Source: Trichuris trichiura
Lineage: Eukaryota > Nematoda > Enoplea > Trichinellida > Trichuridae
DNA: 64,000 nt
Assembly (NCBI GenBank): GCA_037903355.1
Contig: JBAJFE010000026.1
Coordinates: 5,394,001 to 5,458,000 of the forward strand
Direction: 5' to 3'
Under the pieces are notes generated by a model that saw only the letters and a list, made by a program, of their open reading frames with translations, was not told the origin of the DNA and searched no databases. Shown here piece by piece: positions 1 to 11,562 of the stretch (positions are counted from its first letter, which is position 1; each line of letters starts with the position of its first letter). A program made the position numbers and the translations under genes.

Positions 1-133
1 ACTGTTTTACAAATAGTTGCAATGCTTTGTGCACCGAACTTATTTTTACGCTAAATTATAAATAAATTCATTGAATACCACGTTAGAGCAGCACGACGGC
101 TAGTCCTCATAATGAAATTTTAGCAAGCATATA

Positions 134-222
134 GGATTGCAGTGGTCTAACGGTTAAGGGAAGGGAACTCTTACCGTGCCACAAGTCTGAGGTGTTCCAA
201 TCGCAGCTGCTCCCCTTCCCTA
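134..222 (+). repeat. tRNA-like / tRNA-derived sequence with pol III boxes
   Basis: A box A-like string (TGGTCTAACGG, 143-153) is followed about 50 nt later by a box B-like string (GGTGTTCCAATCG, 191-203). The anticodon-arm region CTCTTACCG resembles the CTCTCACCG of tRNA-Glu. The 3' CCCCTTCCCT can pair with the AGGGAAGGG after box A rather than with a 5' acceptor strand, so a normal cloverleaf does not close. A tRNA-Glu-derived SINE head or tRNA pseudogene is more likely than a working tRNA. A covariance-model scan would decide. Confidence 0.3.
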
Positions 223-611
223 TTAGCGTTACTTTACTTTGTATGTCATGAAGTTAAGCAAACGGTTCCTGAGAGAGCTATGCTCTGATGATTTCTCTAG
301 TGTTACTGACTGACATCAATAGGAATGACATGTATCGTACGGCTTCGGATAACTGTAAAAGAAAGTTTTGCGAATTAGTAATCTCTCTGTCAAATTACTA
401 TACTCGGTGCTGAAGTATTCATTACTATCATACGTACGCGTCAGCACGCGATGCTTCTAACCTCATCTGCAGAATAGTGTCACTACTGATATAACTCTCT
501 CATTGTGCCAATATTAATACGTCGGTTATAATTGTAGAACTGCCATTGTTTTTACTACATTTTGTAATTATTTCGCAGTAGCATCCCCTAATGTTTAAGT
601 CTCCCTTTCAG

Positions 612-2456
612 GAACACTGCAGCATGTTTCCGTCATTGTTTTGGATATCAATTATTATACTGCAATTTGAAGATCCAATGTTGTATGAACATGGTTTGGC
701 ATTGCTTGAGCAGGTCATTATAACACTGACATCGTCGAATGTGTTTGAATACAGGGTAGTTAAGCAGCTTTATTGCCATTTAACTCAAAGAGGAATTGTG
801 TTTTCAGTCGTTTGAAAAGATCATGATGGATGCCAGACCACCGCTGGAATGGGAATTCAAGGCTATGGACCAACAAATCGGCATTTCTTTTAAGCATCAC
901 TTTCACTTTGCACTTGTTTCCTACCTTCTGAAAGGGTATAGACATCCTTCACAAAGTGTTGCTCCGCGAACAATGCGTTTGTTGACCCTTCTGTTGTCGA
1001 CTGTTGCTCGATGTACGAAGCGGTGAGTTATTGTCTATTTTGCTTCCTTGGTAAAATTTAAATTTTTAGCGAACGGTACGAAGTAACAATGGATACTGTC
1101 GCATATTTGATAGCGTTGTTACCGGTGTCTGAAGAAGTTCGGCTTCGTTGCCCTTTGCACCCTAGCACCATTAAGGCGCTTAGTTTGCGTGAAGCATCGG
1201 AATGTTCCGCTAACATTTCGAATTCATGCAAAGACAGTGCGGATTCCGCCTGCGATGCTGCTTGTAAGCAACAGGCCTCGTCGGTCAATGGTGCTCATCC
1301 TGCATATCACGGAACACTGGGTGCGTGGAAGCTAAGACATCAACAGAGGTCTTGTGACAATCTAGATGCACCTTCGCCTTCTACTTCAGCTGTTGTGAAC
1401 CGAAAGTACTATTTTATTTCTACTAAAAGCGCTCTCTAACATTTGCTTGTTTAGGCAGTCAACTGGCTACTCTTCTCAAAGGAGTTACTCGCTACCATTA
1501 GGCAGTACAGTAGCGTGTCCCGTGAAGGAGAGCTCTATTCTTAATCGTCTATACAACTACGACAAATCTGTTAACTGGCTACACTCAACACCTCAGGCTG
1601 CATATATGGCAGGCATGTCACCAAGGCCTTCTGAGCCACGGTCTTCATTCCGGGAGAACTTATTGCTCGATCCAGAGGTCCTTTGTGAACCGTCGATTCA
1701 AGTCCTTACTCTTACTCTTCTGGTTTGTTTTCCGCTTTTGTTTTGAAACATCTCTTTACGCTCGCTTTAGAGTACTTTGGTGTGCTACTCGACAGATGAT
1801 AAGGAAATGAGAATCCTCTTCGAATATCTTGCCGAAGCGTCCGTTATCTTTCCGAGTATTTTTCCCGTGATGTATTACGGAATCGTTTTTATCTCTGTGT
1901 CGTTCTAAAGTTATTTTACTTACAGACATTCTCTGCTTGATCAAAAAATTACGCAGGTTCTGCAAGTGTCGCATGATGCTGCATTGCTGCGAGCAGTTCT
2001 ACACATAATTCAGAACATGATACCCAATGATGGGTCAACGGTGGCGTATAAAAAGCATCATTTTACCTTTTTGCAAAGTATACGGCCCCTGATCATGTCA
2101 TCTTTGTCCATTTTACCAAGCTGATTTTATAGATTATGGTTTCAGTGGTCTTTGGCGCTTCGCAGGGCCTTTCCCTTTGAAGGTAGGAGTTTACTTTTTT
2201 TAAAGACTGATATTTAAAAAGCATTGTTTAGCCTAGTTCTCCATTGGCAATATCTCCAGAGACATTGACTTGCTTGGAGCGAATCATCGGAAATCTAGGA
2301 GAAGTTCCACCATTGACACCTCCGCCATTAACTCCTTGTAAAGTGAATAACAGTTCTGCTTTACGGTTTGACGCGTTGGAAAGTCAAAACTCAGTTTCTG
2401 GCGAAAAACGAATTTCCGTCGGCGAAAAACTTCAGCATAGTTCCCATGCGTCGTAG
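612..2456 (+). CDS. NF1: neurofibromin (NF1), C-terminal eight exons; 5' part outside window
   Basis: This is the 3' end of a neurofibromin gene, the large Ras GTPase-activating protein that turns off Ras at membranes. Exons: 612-755, 808-1022, 1070-1405, 1455-1722, 1771-1871, 1926-2077, 2133-2182, 2232-2456, all joined by GT-AG introns of 47-55 bp with matching phases. They encode 496 residues ending in TAG. Diagnostic blocks shared with animal NF1 in order are LLKGYRHPS, VAYLIALLPVSEEVRLRC, LLLDPEVL, FEYLAEASVIFP, HSLLDQKI and GFSGLWRFAGPF. These lie in the C-terminal region downstream of the GRD and Sec14-PH modules, which must be upstream of this window. The serine/threonine-rich tail after GLWRFAGPF is shorter than in vertebrates. 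No frameshift or internal stop is visible. An AATAAA lies at 2905-2910. The 5' boundary of the first exon (acceptor CCCTTTCAG at 603-611) is the least certain point. Confidence 0.92.
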
Positions 2457-3249
2457 CAGTTCGAACTACTTATGATTCCTAGGTAGCGCGATCGTCGAGT
2501 TGATTTCTTCGACCATCTTGGGTCATTAGGGTTAAAGGTGGTCAGAAGATGGATAATGCCAAAGAATGTTTTCCATTCTGCTGAAATGATAGAACTGATT
2601 TGTGTAGTATGCCTTTGTTTAACGGAGCCCCGTAACACATTAAATTCAGGATTGGAGCAACCTACAGTTGTAATAGTTTTTATTCCAAACGGTCTGGTAA
2701 ATCAAGGAAACGAGAAATTTTAAAGATTTGCAACTCAGCTTGTTCTTCAAAAGTAAAAACTTTTTACCGACGAGAGCAGATTTTATAATTGTATTTTAAA
2801 CATGAAGCTGTTTTTAAATTAACAAAAATCTCACAAATTTTTCAGGATATTTCTAGCTCCCTATACAGCGTGTGCACCTAGTGCACGTTGAAGACGGGGT
2901 TTGCAATAAATCAAAAACGGAAATTCATCTATAGAATGGAAATCAGAAAATGCTTCGTGTTTTTTTCAGTACACGCAACATTTTTGCTCCAGCCCTAGCC
3001 AACGTCGAAACGTCATAGTCGTTTGTGCTTTTGAAGTAGATTTAAAAATATGCCGCTGAATTGTTTAGCGTGGTTATTTTTCTTTTTCCACCTTCTTTCG
3101 TAAGATTTTGAATACATAACACATTCTGGAACAGATCGGTAAACTCTCATGATAGGTTTTTATTTTTTGCGGTAGCACCCCTTTGTAACCTATTTTGTGC
3201 CCCAGAGCTTTTAGGTTTGTTCTTAACCCGTCCGTTTCTTTTGTAACTA
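2457..3249 (+). other. NF1 3' UTR and intergenic sequence
   Basis: AT-rich non-coding sequence after the NF1 stop. An AATAAA at 2905-2910 is the best polyadenylation candidate. The short open frames here (for example 2538-2723) have no acceptor/donor context or recognisable protein. The Tigger element starts right after the TA at 3248-3249. Confidence 0.4.
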
Positions 3250-5149
3250 CAGGTAGTTCTCGTATAACGCGTGTTCATATAACGCGTTTTCGCTCTTAAA
3301 TCGTAGCGCTATTCTGTTTTCGCTCTTACGCGATTTTGCCGGCTGGAAAGCGTGGGCGTATGGCAAAGTCTCCCCGTGTTTTCATCCACCGAGAGCAAAC
3401 AAAGGCCGCGCTGTTAGCTTATGCGCGTTTTTCGGTCACGAACAAGCAAAATGTGACAAAAACGTTTAGGATTCTTATCAGAAGTAGTGTCCGACCAGCT
3501 GTGCACCCTGCGATATGCATACTCAAACAGGCTACTGATCGATATACATGGTCGGTGGAATAATTCGCGCCGGCAGGAACATGTGTACAGACGACGTTTC
3601 CTTTTTCAATTTTCCCGAAGCGCAGGCATCGTAGAGGTTTTCCAGTGAGTCGTACTACGCTAGCACAGAATTCGGAAAGCATTCACACCGTCTGATTACG
3701 AGCTCAATTCGTAAGTATTTTGTCTGATTCCGCGATCTGAGGATAGCATTTAAGTATCTGAAAATGTATAAGCTTCCTGATTCGAAGTCAGCTGGTAGTG
3801 GTCGAAAACGAAAGGCGCTGACTGTTGGAGAAAAGCTTGAGATACTGAAACGGTATGAACGGAATGGGACGACACGTGATATCGTCAAAGCTACCGGCAT
3901 AAAGGAATGAACCTTGCGGACCATTAGGAGCAATGCAGAAAAAATTAAACAGACTTGCGTAAGCGGTACCAGTTCAAGTATTGCGATGTCAATAAGAACA
4001 AGGCTTAAGATACTGGAAGAAATGGAAAAACTACTCAGCATTTGGATCGAAACTGAAACGATGAAAAAAAATAGGAACAACGTTTTTCACCATCAGACAA
4101 AAAGCAGTTACCATTCACCAAGACCTTAAGAAACAGTCTACAAATCCTACTGAACTTCCTCCATTTACTGCTAGTAGTGGTTGGTTCTGCCGTTTCAAGA
4201 ATCGATACAGTTTTTACAATGTTCGTCTCTGTGGCGAAGCAGGAAGCGCGGACGTCGATGGCGCGCAAACATTTCCAACAGAAGTACAAAACTTGGTCAA
4301 GGAAAAGGTGACCACCGAGGAGCTGCAGAAACGTTCTGTAGCAGGGGAAGCAGAAGGAAGAGAAGATGATGAAAATCAGGAAGTTCCTCCGCCTCCTCCA
4401 CGACAAATGACCACTGCTGAGCTTTCAGATACCCTGAAGACTATTGAACAGCGTTTACAATGGCTCGAAGACAATGATTGTAATGCAGAACGCAGCGGGA
4501 AAACCACAAGAGTTATCCGAGCTTGTTTGGAGCCATACAAGCAGCTGCTGTACGAAACAAGTACATGTGCGAAACAAAATAGCTCGAATTCTACTTTACT
4601 ACAATGAAGAAACATTGCGACGATGAGGAAGCGCTACCTTCTACATCTAATAGGACCTCAGTTGGCCCGTAACAAAGGATAGTGAGATTAAAAAAGTGAG
4701 TTCAACGGAACTCCATTCTTTCCTAGGTATGAGGTCGTTTATTTTAGTACTTAGAGGGACTCTTTCCACAAGCTAAAGACGCAAGCACGCCGCTCGTGAA
4801 AGCCAGTTTGAACTCTGTCCGCTGTAAAGAGTTCTATCATAAAAGGTCTGCCGTTAACGTATGATCGCCGTAAAAGATGATGTTATTCAGACCCCGTGTA
4901 AGAGGATCCATACGTCAGCGTGCCTAACGGTAGAATAAGTAGCTCAGGTACATCATAATTCCTGTTTCTACCCAGCTTATTTAAGATATCTCTCCGTTGT
5001 TGTTTACAAGTAAACAATCCCTTTGACGCTTTGAACCAAATCGTGATTTTCCTATACTTTACATGTCTCCTATAACGCGATTTCATATAACGCGAGATTT
5101 TTCAGGATTTTTAAGTGACCAAACGCTCGCGTTATACGAGAACTGTCTG
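3250..5149 (+). mobile_element. Tigger/pogo-class DNA transposon, internally deleted, complete ends
   Basis: A 1,900-bp element flanked by TA on both sides (3248-3249 and 5150-5151), the expected target duplication of the Tc1/mariner/pogo superfamily. The ends are inverted repeats: the left starts CAGGTAGTTCTCGTATAACG and the right, read in reverse complement, starts CAGACAGTTCTCGTATAACG (two differences in 20). A subterminal motif ATAACGCG occurs twice near each end (around 3263 and 3280; 5075 and 5089). The body carries a broken transposase that has both DNA-binding domains but no DDE catalytic domain, so the copy is non-autonomous. Conserved ends and both duplicated TA bases suggest it is fairly young. 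Confidence 0.85.
3764..4667 (+). pseudogene. Tigger/jerky-like transposase remnant (CENP-B-type DNA-binding domains only)
   Basis: Reading from ATG 3764, the start MYKLPDSK, then KRKALTVGEKLEILKRYERN, is the CENP-B N-terminal helix-turn-helix of Tigger/jerky transposases. An in-frame TGA at 3908-3910 sits where the family has serine (IKE-stop-TLRTIRSN). A frameshift near 4080 moves the reading into another frame, in which FTASSGWFCRFK and LCGEAGSAD form the second, CENP-B-type HTH. The acidic C-terminal segment (KVTTEELQ...AELSDTLKTIEQRL) follows almost directly. The 200-plus residues of the DDE nuclease that normally lie between are absent. The gene is therefore broken three times: nonsense, frameshift and deletion. 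Confidence 0.8.
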
Positions 5150-5606
5150 TACTATTAATACATGAAAAGCTATTGTACAAATGAAATTGATCTGCTGCCA
5201 GTAAAAATTTTATGCGCAATACTAAATGCTCACGTATGGGAATGCCGCTATTAGGCCATTAGTCAGATCTCCCTTTCTATTGGGAGTGTAAAGTCGATTC
5301 CACATAGTAAACTAAACTTCGAATCTTACAATAACAAAATGAACAGAGGTACTATTTCAGATTTGTTTAATCTGTCGTTTACCTTAAAAATCTATTTAGT
5401 ATCAAAAGAATGAAGCAAACGGTCTGGAAGCAAACTGACCAAGAGCATCATCTTTAACTGCTTTTTATACGCCGTGTATGGATCCTACTTCGTTCTATAG
5501 TTCAAACCTACTTTTACTACGGAGCTATTCCGGCTTGCCCCATTGATAAAAGTAATAAAACGGTGAAAGCGAAGAAAGGTAACCGAAATTGAAGTGGTAA
5601 AAAATA

Positions 5607-5765
5607 ATGTGAAAACATTCGATTGCTCCGTAAATTCGTTCCGCTTTTTTTGACTGTTTCAATTTTTTTTATTGAAAATACAGCCTGTTCAGTCAACAGT
5701 GAATTCCTCCGCTATTCACGACTTTTTTCCAGCGACTGGCCAGCTGCTCTGTCCCAGGTCAATAG
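5607..5765 (+). CDS. possible exon with hydrophobic leader, unrecognised
   Basis: An open frame (5623-5811) begins with a hydrophobic run, FVPLFLTVSIFFIENTAC, that looks like a signal peptide or membrane anchor, followed by a polar stretch ending PAALSQ before a possible donor (CAG/GTCAAT, about 5759). There is no in-frame ATG immediately upstream, so a 5' exon would be needed. I do not recognise the protein and no neighbouring exon is clear. Coding status is speculative. Confidence 0.15.
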
Positions 5766-6380
5766 AACTGTAGGGGTTCCAAGGACAAGAAGTCGAACTA
5801 ACCATCTTTAGAGCTTTTCGTCATTATTGAAAAGAATACCGCGTAAGTTGATAGCGAGAAAACGAAAAAGTGATAATAAGACCGGGCGAGATCCGACAAA
5901 TGTCCTGGGTGCGAAAGAACCTCTCGCCCGAGCTCAGGGATGGCTGTTTTTGTGATAATAGTTGCTGAGAGCAGTCAGCCATTGTCGTGCTGCAGCATGA
6001 TGGCATGTTGCTTCTTTCTGCCTTTTCTGGTGCACTGCGCTCGCCGAACGCTGTACTTGTCTGCTGGTAAATTGTGGCGCTGATCGCCTGTTTGTTTGGA
6101 AGCAGTTCGAAATGCATGACACCCTCACAATCCTGCCAGACGGAGAGCATGGTCTATCGTTGATCCAATTCTAGCTTCGCTCGCAGGGTTGGGTCGTTAC
6201 CAGGACTTATCCACCCTATTTTTTCTCGCTTTGACGTACAATCTTCACTTCTTGTCTCCTGCTATAGTCTGGCTGAAGAACGGGTAACGTTGGCCCATGC
6301 CTTCACGTTATCAAACGAGGAGAAAACCCGGGGCAGAAATGCGCAAGGTCTGTCATCTCAGGTGAGCTCATGTGGCATCC

Positions 6381-6578
6381 ATGATCCTATTTTCTTTACT
6401 TTTTCTGCACATAGCAAATGTCGAGGCACAGTCGTATGACCGCAGTCCATCTTCTCAGTCAGCTCGCTTGTCGACTGTTGTTGATCTTCGTGGATTTGGG
6501 CATTCAGTCTCTTTTCAACAAAATCGTTTGGAATACCTGATCTCGCACATTTACTCAGATCAAAATTTTCCTCTCTAA
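6381..6578 (+). CDS. putative small secreted peptide, unrecognised
   Basis: A 65-residue frame starting at ATG 6381. The first 16 residues (MILFSLLFLHIANVEA) form a near-ideal signal peptide ending in an Ala-x-Ala-like site (VEA/QSYD), followed by a serine-rich polar mature part. A donor-like CAG/GTGAGC lies at 6358-6366, just upstream. It could be a small secreted protein or a first exon, since helminth genomes have many. No homologue is recognised and there is no other support. Confidence 0.25.
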   Translation: MILFSLLFLHIANVEAQSYDRSPSSQSARLSTVVDLRGFGHSVSFQQNRLEYLISHIYSDQNFPL

Positions 6579-8248
6579 AGCAGGAAAACCATTTTCTAGC
6601 TTCTCAATACCTAACAATTTCTTTCTCATAGAGCGCCTAAATCTTTTCAATGGCTGCGGCAGCACTTAATCCATTGCTTTACGGGAAAACCAGCAAGTGC
6701 CAGAAGTGCTCCTTGCCGACCTGACATCTCGTCTTTCCAGCTGAGCTGAAACTTCTCATAAGCGCATAGTAAAACTTAATTGTACTAGCTTGCAGAGGAC
6801 ACAGAGAGGTATTGACTGGTATATATACTGGTTGGCATAAGAGCATCCGTGTACAAAAAGCTTTACTTCAAAAGAAATGAAACGAGCTTACGAAACGGTG
6901 CAACATTTGAACCATCCTGTTACAAAGGGCTTTCAACTGGGCCTAAACCAAACATTGAGTGGAAGCATATTTTTGCTTCGGTTTAATATTAAATCTAGGA
7001 ACTTAGTAAGCCCATTTTGGATTTCCGCTTAGCGGTGCCGTTTAACTTATTATTTAAATTTTGCTGGTAATATAAGAGTTATGTAGCACTATTAGGCGAT
7101 ACAAGATTAGTTGTTCTCTATTTTTTATTTATGCCTCCGTAGCGTACAGCTACTGTGACTAGCAGGACGAAGTAACATGCTGTTGGCTATTCATAAACCA
7201 GCGAAACGATTCTACGTGACATGTTTCTGCTGTGCCCCCGACAACTGGATGCCACCTAAGACAATGCAACTGTGGGTCCGGGAGACGCTCCCCCTTTGTC
7301 ATAGTTGCCAATAAAAGTAGTTCTTCAGAGTGTTCCTTAAACCATTCTTATCTGCCCACTATTATCCACTATCCATTGCTGTAGTAATAATACCTTCAGG
7401 TTCACCCTATTACTTAGGCGCAAGATGCCTCTTACGTGCATGCCAGATTATTCTTATCTCACCCTTCGGTCTAAGCCTATGCCTAAGCCCATTACATCAT
7501 AGCACTACGCAATGCGACCTTCTTGTTGCCGCATCGTTATTCCTGCTGACGACGAGATCAGAGAAACCCGAAAGCTTCGAGGAATAAGCTTTGAGTTCAC
7601 AACTGCCCAACTGATCAAGTTCACACCCACGGGGTCAAGAAAAGTAAAAATGCTACTAAGGACCGTTAGCAAAAGTCTAATATTCGAGACTTTACATAAT
7701 TTGCCTTAAAATTAAGTGGTTAAAGCTGCAGCTTACGTCTGTAAGAATTTGATGCCCCGTTGCAGGAGTAGTGAAGCAAATTAAGTCCGCATTATACAAT
7801 CTGACCTACGCTTAAAGTCGCAAGTATTGCCGCCTACAACACCACGTGAGTCTATGCTCAGTTACAGGAACAAACTTTTCGCATTAAATATGCGCGCGTT
7901 ATAAAGTGGCGGCAAAACGGTACACTTGCTCAAATCCTGCTAGGATCTACCGTACTTCTCAGAGCGTTTTACCTGCTTTTCATAGTGTCCGAACCAACAT
8001 TTTTTCAGTCCTCTTTCTGAATGTCAACACTGCGCTGATTAATAACTTTTTGGAATTGCGTAGCTAACATACAACTAAACAATGCAGCATACTGTTGAAT
8101 TGTAAGTTTTTTCGCTTTTTGTCATTTTCAACTTACTTGACTAATACACTTTGTAGGGATATCGTTGTTTAGTCACAAAACTTGGTTGGTAGACCCATTC
8201 GCACCATCTACCAGTCAACTACCTCTAAATGTCAGCTGAATCATTCCA

Positions 8249-8760
8249 GGTCATAACGCGTGCCTGCGTATCACTAGACGTTCGTGCGTTTTGTTACTGT
8301 TGCACTGGTTGGTTGCACTTGTTTTACTGGTTGGTATGGAATACCACTTGGGCCGACAGCTGCTGTTTCCCGAAGTTGAACTCAAAGGCGACATTTTAAC
8401 TAACATCAGTCAAGAGGCAATTCTTGGCTTCGGCCAACGGAAGCTACCTTCCTTATCGGATGAAAAAGTGAGCAACTATCTTACCATGTTGTATACCTGC
8501 GTTATTGGTTGCTTTAGGTGTACGTTTTTAACGGGGGAGATATTTGGTCACCACCGACGAAGATCATCAATGGGTCAGTTAAGGAGGAGCAAGATGCTCA
8601 GAGAATCGAGGAAGTCAGCGATAACGGTGATACGTTGGATTATCGGAAAGTGCAGTTTAACGGGAAAGCAGGGCAGGACGACCGCTTGTACAACGAACAT
8701 TCATACGCGCTGCCTCCCTACCTTCAGAAAATAGCCAACAAAGGTATCCGTACGCGTTAA
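8249..8760 (+). CDS. two-exon unknown protein with N-terminal hydrophobic segment
   Basis: Two open frames join in phase across a typical 50-bp intron: exon to 8467 (GAT GAA AAA/GTGAGC) and exon 8518-8760 (TTTAG/GTG TAC). The 5' exon is open from an acceptor-like CCAG near 8248. It carries a membrane-spanning or signal stretch (LLLLHWLVALVLLVGMEYH), then a polar region. The first in-frame ATG is at 8336, inside the hydrophobic stretch, so the true start may be in an upstream exon. The second exon is charged (VKEEQDAQRIEEVSDNGD) and ends LPPYLQKIANKGIRTR-stop. I do not recognise the family. A type II or secreted protein is possible. The splice pattern is the main support for a real gene. Confidence 0.4.
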
Positions 8761-10300
8761 CTCCAGCAGTTTAGTCACGTACCGAATCCAACATTCTTGT
8801 TCTCAACGGCTACTGATCGTTGAGCATAACTGTCAAGCTAAGCTTAAAAATCTTGAAGCTGAGATTTGTTTGCTCATGGAGCAATAATTAGTCGCTTTCG
8901 TTTCCTCTGCGAATGCATTGTTTGTTCGAGAATTAATTACTACTTCTAGGGTCTTCTACATGTAGAAAACGGTTGCATTTATATAAGTTTTTCATTCCAT
9001 ATTAGAACGTTGCCTAGTTTTGAATTAATAAGATAGAGCTCTAGTGCCTACGCGGTTGCCAAAGTAAGGCAAAAGCCAGTCGGCATGCTTTTTTTGTGCC
9101 AAAGCTGTATTTCTTGCAGAGATAGCTGTAAACCACTGAGTTGCGCTAGTGACGCAATTCCAGATGCAGCAGATAGAAATGATTAATACTTGTAGCTGCC
9201 TGCGATCCACATGTGGTGGTTTAAACTTCAAATGGTTAGCCACTTAAATTTTTGTATCATTCACTAATGGGTGGATTCGTACTTTGTCGACGTGCTAGGC
9301 GCTACTGTTTTTGAGTTGCTGATATGTTGCAAGACACTTAAGGTTTTTCGTTAGCGAGCTCGGCCTGCTCCATTTTTCGCGTAACTGGCCACCACCAACC
9401 GGTACACGCATGCTCAGTGACCTTTCGACTTGGACCTTTGAACGGCGCAAGCAGGCTTGAGCTAACCTTGACATCTTAGGTGACAAACCTTTTGCTGGTC
9501 TACCATTGAAGATGGCGTTTGCCAGCAGGAGAAAAGCATTTTCTCTGTGATGAGTTTTACAGATAGCAGTGTCTCCACTTTTTCTGATCGTAACAGTTCG
9601 TACACACCGTAAATTGGCCAGTACCCATTAAAGGAATAATTCAGTAGTGTTTAAAGGGTATTTCGTTTTTCAGACATGGTCAGCCGTTTTTCATTCGTAT
9701 AGGAGTGGTGTCCAATGTCTCTAACTTAAGGATAGGGTTCATGTAGAACAGCAGTGATCGCGTTTAGAGATTTTGAGTTAGTGGATAGCAATATGTGGCA
9801 TGACAAGATTCCTGATATCATGTTTTATCTCTAGAGCACTTGCGCAGTGCATTTACTGCTGCTTAGCCGGTACTTACCATTAATGAAGGCGTACGTGACC
9901 TCGTAAGTGGTTTTCTCCCTGTATTGAGTACTTTTTCCCCAAGTTTTCGTTTCTCCATCTAAAACACTGAAGCAGAAATTCGTTTATGGCACCCGTTTAC
10001 CGTATCATGACTACTCCGACATTTTGTTTATGACTTTGTGTTCGCTGTGACGATGAATTAACGTATAACCCTTAAGACCTACCGAAATAGTAACCTGTGT
10101 CATGCAAACTTGTGCGCTATCCATCGACATTAACGATTTCCATAGATTTTAAAAATCGGTTTATACTGAACTGGTTTTATGCCAAAATTGTAGATCCCTT
10201 GAACATTGAATGTTTTGTAACCGGTATGTAGGTTTTCATCAGTATATCTCACAGTATGATAAGCCCATAGGTTAGTAAAAGATCTGAGAAAAGAAGCGAA
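8761..10300. other. no supported gene
   Basis: About 1.5 kb with only short, unlikely frames on both strands. No RNA gene, repeat array or mobile-element protein is recognised. Confidence 0.3.
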
Positions 10301-10307
10301 GACGGAA

Positions 10308-10405
10308 CCTTCGCGACGTTCAGGTCGCGTCATCTCTGCGAAAAAAAGAGTGATTAGGTACAACCCTTTCTTTCACACTGATGACGTGACCGGAACGTCC
10401 CGAAA
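10308..10405. repeat. inverted pair of hammerhead-like motifs
   Basis: On the plus strand 10378-10405 reads CTGATGA, then GTGAC...GTCCC, then GAAAGCT. On the minus strand 10308-10338 holds a diverged copy (GATGACGCGACC...CGTCGCGAAGG). The two face each other across about 40 bp, the same inverted arrangement seen at 38.7 kb and 57.9 kb. The plus copy has the canonical CTGATGA core but a G at the expected cleavage position and no clear closing helix, so it is probably inactive. It is interpreted as an old member of the PLE-derived family. Confidence 0.45.
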
Positions 10406-11562
10406 GCTGCGTCTCTTCTTCCGAACTTTTACCTACCCATGGGCTTACCATACTGTGCGATATACTAAGGCAGAAATCCTTTTTACAAATGTAACTTCCA
10501 AATAAGCGTAAAAGAATTTCAGTGGTTTTTATGGCACTTTTCGAAAAAAAGAAGCTGTTAAATTCTACTGCCGACTCCAAAGTACTTGATTCCCGTTAGG
10601 TTTCTCCAGCAAGCATTTAATCACGAAGTCCGACCAGCGGATTGGCTTGATAATTTATTAGCAAAACGAGCAATATCAAACATCTCCCGATCTACTATTG
10701 TTTCATCGTTAGATGCCTGCTGGAGATTTTCACTGGGAAACAATGCTTTCAAAAACTAGTAAGGCGCTTGAATGTACTCGCCGAGCGGATTTCGCAAGCG
10801 TGTTTTTTCTAAGTTGTGATTTGGCTTTTTCTCGGACTTGCCTGTCTTCCACAAAGCAATTGAAAGCGCGTCAGAGAAATGGAGGCGGATTATCATTAGA
10901 TAGAAATGGGATTTATATCATCTTTATGGCCCTCGCTATTTCTTAAACTGTTTCGTAACATGCGCGGTTTGCGTAATGAAAATTTCATGAACAATCGAAA
11001 TGTGCTTGGAATGTTTGCGTTAGCGCTCTAATAGTTGCATTTCTAAGCTCCATGCTGTAATGTTTTGATGCTTGAGCTTACGAGCTTTATCTTTAATCAG
11101 CGGATAAGTTTGGCGCCTTGCTGTAAGCGTCTCTTTCTAGATCTTGTAGCGAAATACTCCAGTTGTTACCACTGAAGCACGTCGTTTGTCTACAGTGCTT
11201 AAGCATAATTTCAGGATCAGATATTGGAAACTCTTAGAAAAAAGCTTTCCCGTACTGGAGTTTATTCACGCGTCATTTTGGATTCACGTATTCCTCCTTT
11301 TTCATGTTCAGATGAACAGATTTCCATTCGTTGAAGTTGCTATTTCTTTTCTGCCTTCAAATAAGTTGCTTTAGCGAGTAGTAGTTCTCAGCGGTGAACT
11401 CAGCGTAGCCATTTTGTTTCTTTTTGTTTTGCCGGAAAGTTCTGTGCTCTTTTGGATTTTTACTAGTGTTTTACTCGTATCGAAATCGTGCCAGTTTAAT
11501 GTCGTCGCACGCGGAATACGATATGGAATTTTTCTTTGCGTTGCCATATTAACTACTCTAAG

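Noticed and set aside
1058..1288. Minus-strand frame across the NF1 gene
   Set aside because: Shadow of a confident NF1 exon on the other strand.
3336..3563. Open frame inside the left part of the Tigger element
   Set aside because: Lies in the non-coding 5' region of the transposon in a frame unrelated to transposase; no known domain.
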